Part shown: positions 62,553 to 64,000 of the stretch, in pieces | Numbering within the stretch: the stretch's first letter is position 1 | Layout: each line of letters begins with the position of its first letter | Assembly: GCA_035516155.1 (NCBI GenBank) | Contig: DATJAP010000016.1 | Coordinates: 1 to 64,000, forward strand | Source of the DNA: JAJYKN01 sp035516155 | GTDB lineage: Bacteria > Nitrospirota > UBA9217 | Length of the DNA: 64,000 nt | Direction of reading: 5' to 3' | Program-made: the position numbers and the translations under genes | The notes under the pieces: generated by a model | The model's database searches: none | Told to the model about the DNA's origin: nothing | What the model saw: only the letters and a program-made list of their open reading frames with translations

Positions 62553-63777
62553 GATCATGTTCCCTTTCACTGGCAAGACCCAAAATGCGACAGACCGTTT
62601 TAGCAATCATCCACTCCTCGTTCGTATGAATGACGCGGGCGGAGACCCGGCTTGTTTTCGTGGAAATCACATCCGCATTAACCGCGTTTTGTTTTGCTTC
62701 GAGTTCGATCCCCAGAAATTCCAGTCCATCGCAGATCCGGACCCGTACTTCCGGAGAGTTCTCCCCGATACCGCCCGCGAATACCAGCGTGTCCAGTCCG
62801 CCGAGCGCCGCGACAAATGCACCGATCCATTTTCTGGCCTGATAGCAGAACAGCGCGACCGCTTCAGCGGCGCGAACATCGTCCTCCTGGCGGTCAAGCA
62901 AATCACGCATGTCGGAACTGGTTTCAGAAATGCCGAGGAGTCCCGATTCATTATTGATAAGATTGCTGAATTGTTTGGGTGTCAGGTTGTCGGTTCGCAT
63001 CAAGTACCACGCAACCCCGGGATCCAAATCACCAGTTCGGGTACCCATCATCAGTCCCGCAGTCGGCGTGAAGCCCATAGTGGTGTCGATGCTTTTGCCG
63101 TCGCGAACAGCAGCAAGACTTGCACCGTTGCCGAGGTGCGCCAGGATCACGCGGCCGCGAGCTACTTTTGTGCCTGCGACACGAGCGAGTTCTTCTACGA
63201 GATAGGCATAGGACAGGCCGTGGAAGCCATAGCGTTCGACGCCCCTTGCCTCGTAACGACGCGGGATTGGCAGTAACTTGGCAACACGTGGCATGGTGCG
63301 ATGAAATGCTGTGTCAAAGCAGGCCACTTGAGGCAGTTGAGGATATCGCCGGCGAAACGCCTCGATCAGCTCGATTTCTCGAGGCAGATGGTCCGGGTCA
63401 TACGGCCTGATGCGATGCAGTTCATCCAGCAGTTCCTGTGTGATACGCTCGGGTTCGGTATGTTTCATGCCATGGACCACACGGTGTCCCACAGCCGTGA
63501 CGAAAGCAAAGCCAATCCGCGCTTCGAGCCAATCGATCAGGACATTCGCCGCCGACCGGTGATCGGAGGCTTTGATGCCGAGGCTGTCCCGCTGATTCCG
63601 AGTCAGATCGGTGAAAGTCAGGTAAGTACCGGGCAAGCCAATGCGGTCAACCTTTCCGTACATCGACCGTTCCGGCGGGTCCTCTGTCCGATACAGCGCG
63701 AACTTGATGCTCGACGAGCCGCCGTTGATTGTCAAAACGCTTGCGTTCTCTGTTTTCATGGATGACTGGTTCGTCAT
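62530..63777 (-). CDS. ackA: acetate kinase
   Basis: A 415-residue kinase that converts acetyl phosphate and ADP to acetate and ATP. N-terminal NGGSSSIKFALY, the substrate loop VGHRVVHGMKH, FDTAFHRTMP, YGFHGLSYAYL, HLGNGASLAAVRDGKSIDT and VFAGGIGENSPEVR are all in place. ATG 63777 follows GGAG; an ATG at 63759 is the alternative. It is 27 bases after the end of the partial gene at the window edge and overlaps the phosphoketolase start, so these form one leftward operon. Confidence 0.95.
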   Translation of the reverse strand: MTNQSSMKTENASVLTINGGSSSIKFALYRTEDPPERSMYGKVDRIGLPGTYLTFTDLTRNQRDSLGIKASDHRSAANVLIDWLEARIGFAFVTAVGHRVVHGMKHTEPERITQELLDELHRIRPYDPDHLPREIELIEAFRRRYPQLPQVACFDTAFHRTMPRVAKLLPIPRRYEARGVERYGFHGLSYAYLVEELARVAGTKVARGRVILAHLGNGASLAAVRDGKSIDTTMGFTPTAGLMMGTRTGDLDPGVAWYLMRTDNLTPKQFSNLINNESGLLGISETSSDMRDLLDRQEDDVRAAEAVALFCYQARKWIGAFVAALGGLDTLVFAGGIGENSPEVRVRICDGLEFLGIELEAKQNAVNADVISTKTSRVSARVIHTNEEWMIAKTVCRILGLASEREHDHENKKSV

Positions 63778-63804
63778 TCTGCTAACTCCAGTCCGTATGC
63801 GGCC

Positions 63805-64000
63805 CTATGCGTGTACGTGGACTTGTAAATTCGTGTGAAGAATGCCGCGGTTTCCCACACCTTCTGCTATCTCGACGAACGTCAGGATGTTTTCGGAACA
63901 GACTATTTGCCTGACCGGTACTTGGGCTATGTCCGCGACGGAATCCCTGGCCGCTATGGAGACGCCGCCAGTGCATCGCTGACAATCGTCTGCGCTTCCT
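63805..64000 (-). CDS. C-terminal end of an unrecognised protein (cut by window edge)
   Basis: The last 64 codons of a leftward gene whose start lies beyond the window. It ends VRQIVCSENILTFVEIAEGV then GNRGILHTNLQVHVHA before TAG at 63805-63807. Codon use and spacing (27 bases to ackA) support a real coding end in the phosphoketolase-acetate kinase operon. I do not recognise the family; there are two cysteines in CQRC near the visible start. Confidence 0.45.
   Translation of the reverse strand, partial: GSADDCQRCTGGVSIAARDSVADIAQVPVRQIVCSENILTFVEIAEGVGNRGILHTNLQVHVHA

Noticed and set aside
1..64000. CRISPR arrays, tRNA and rRNA genes
   Set aside because: No regularly spaced repeats, cloverleaf-like sequences or rRNA stretches were noticed; short tRNAs could still be missed by eye.

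Overview
The window comes from a Gram-negative, probably strictly anaerobic bacterium. Bacterial traits are outer-membrane lipoprotein channels, RND pumps, Shine-Dalgarno starts, intrinsic terminators, S21, a cold-shock protein and RlmA. Gene content (corrinoid methyltransferases, Hdr-like proteins, DUF4337, a glycine-rich RRM protein) would suit Desulfobacterota or Nitrospirota, but there is no rRNA or other firm phylogenetic marker, so the taxon is inference.

Left end (1-3.8 kb): a PAS-GAF-PAS histidine kinase cut by the window edge, an orphan SsuA/THI5-type binding protein and a hypothetical protein.

Core region (3.9-17.7 kb): a 12.5 kb block of leftward genes that reads as one methyl-transfer system. 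In transcription order it holds a receiver-like protein, an MtaA/UroD-family methyltransferase, a carboxymuconolactone-decarboxylase-like protein, an intrinsic terminator, an MtrH-family methyltransferase, a second MtaA/UroD-family methyltransferase, a corrinoid protein, a QueG-like double-cluster ferredoxin, a RACo-type corrinoid activator, a DUF6951-like protein, an HdrE-like cytochrome b, an HdrD-like CCG protein, cysteate synthase, and a fused sulfopyruvate decarboxylase (ComDE). The last two are the Methanosarcina-type entry into coenzyme M synthesis. A bacterium therefore appears to carry coenzyme M synthesis, methyl-corrinoid:thiol methyltransferases and a heterodisulfide-reductase-like module in overlapping genes. 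A divergent G3E GTPase follows. This is the most unusual content of the window.

Transport region (17.9-31.4 kb): an MdtABC-like tripartite RND pump (leftward) and a DevBCA-like ABC exporter with its own NodT-family outer-membrane channel (rightward), separated by 1.4 kb of gene-poor, decayed-looking DNA.

Housekeeping and stress genes (32-39 kb): RlmA, a small hypothetical protein, a cold-shock protein with a terminator-like 5' hairpin, an RRM protein overlapping rpsU behind a long structured leader, a 34-residue basic protein, a P-type magnesium ATPase and a DUF4337 membrane protein.

Sulfur/nitrogen-compound uptake and decay (39.8-46.9 kb): an outer-membrane beta-barrel protein, a porin pseudogene broken by an inversion, a rhodanese with an in-frame UGA (selenocysteine candidate) directly upstream of a complete SsuABC/TauABC-type importer, and a two-component pair in which both genes are broken.

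Right end (47-64 kb): a UMF1-type MFS protein, a CecR-YbhGFSR-like TetR/ABC-2 drug exporter with a divergent NodT channel, an IS200/IS605 remnant, a chrA gene with a premature stop, a GNAT acetyltransferase, an isoprenylcysteine-methyltransferase-like protein, and a phosphoketolase-acetate kinase operon. No tRNA, rRNA or CRISPR array was seen.
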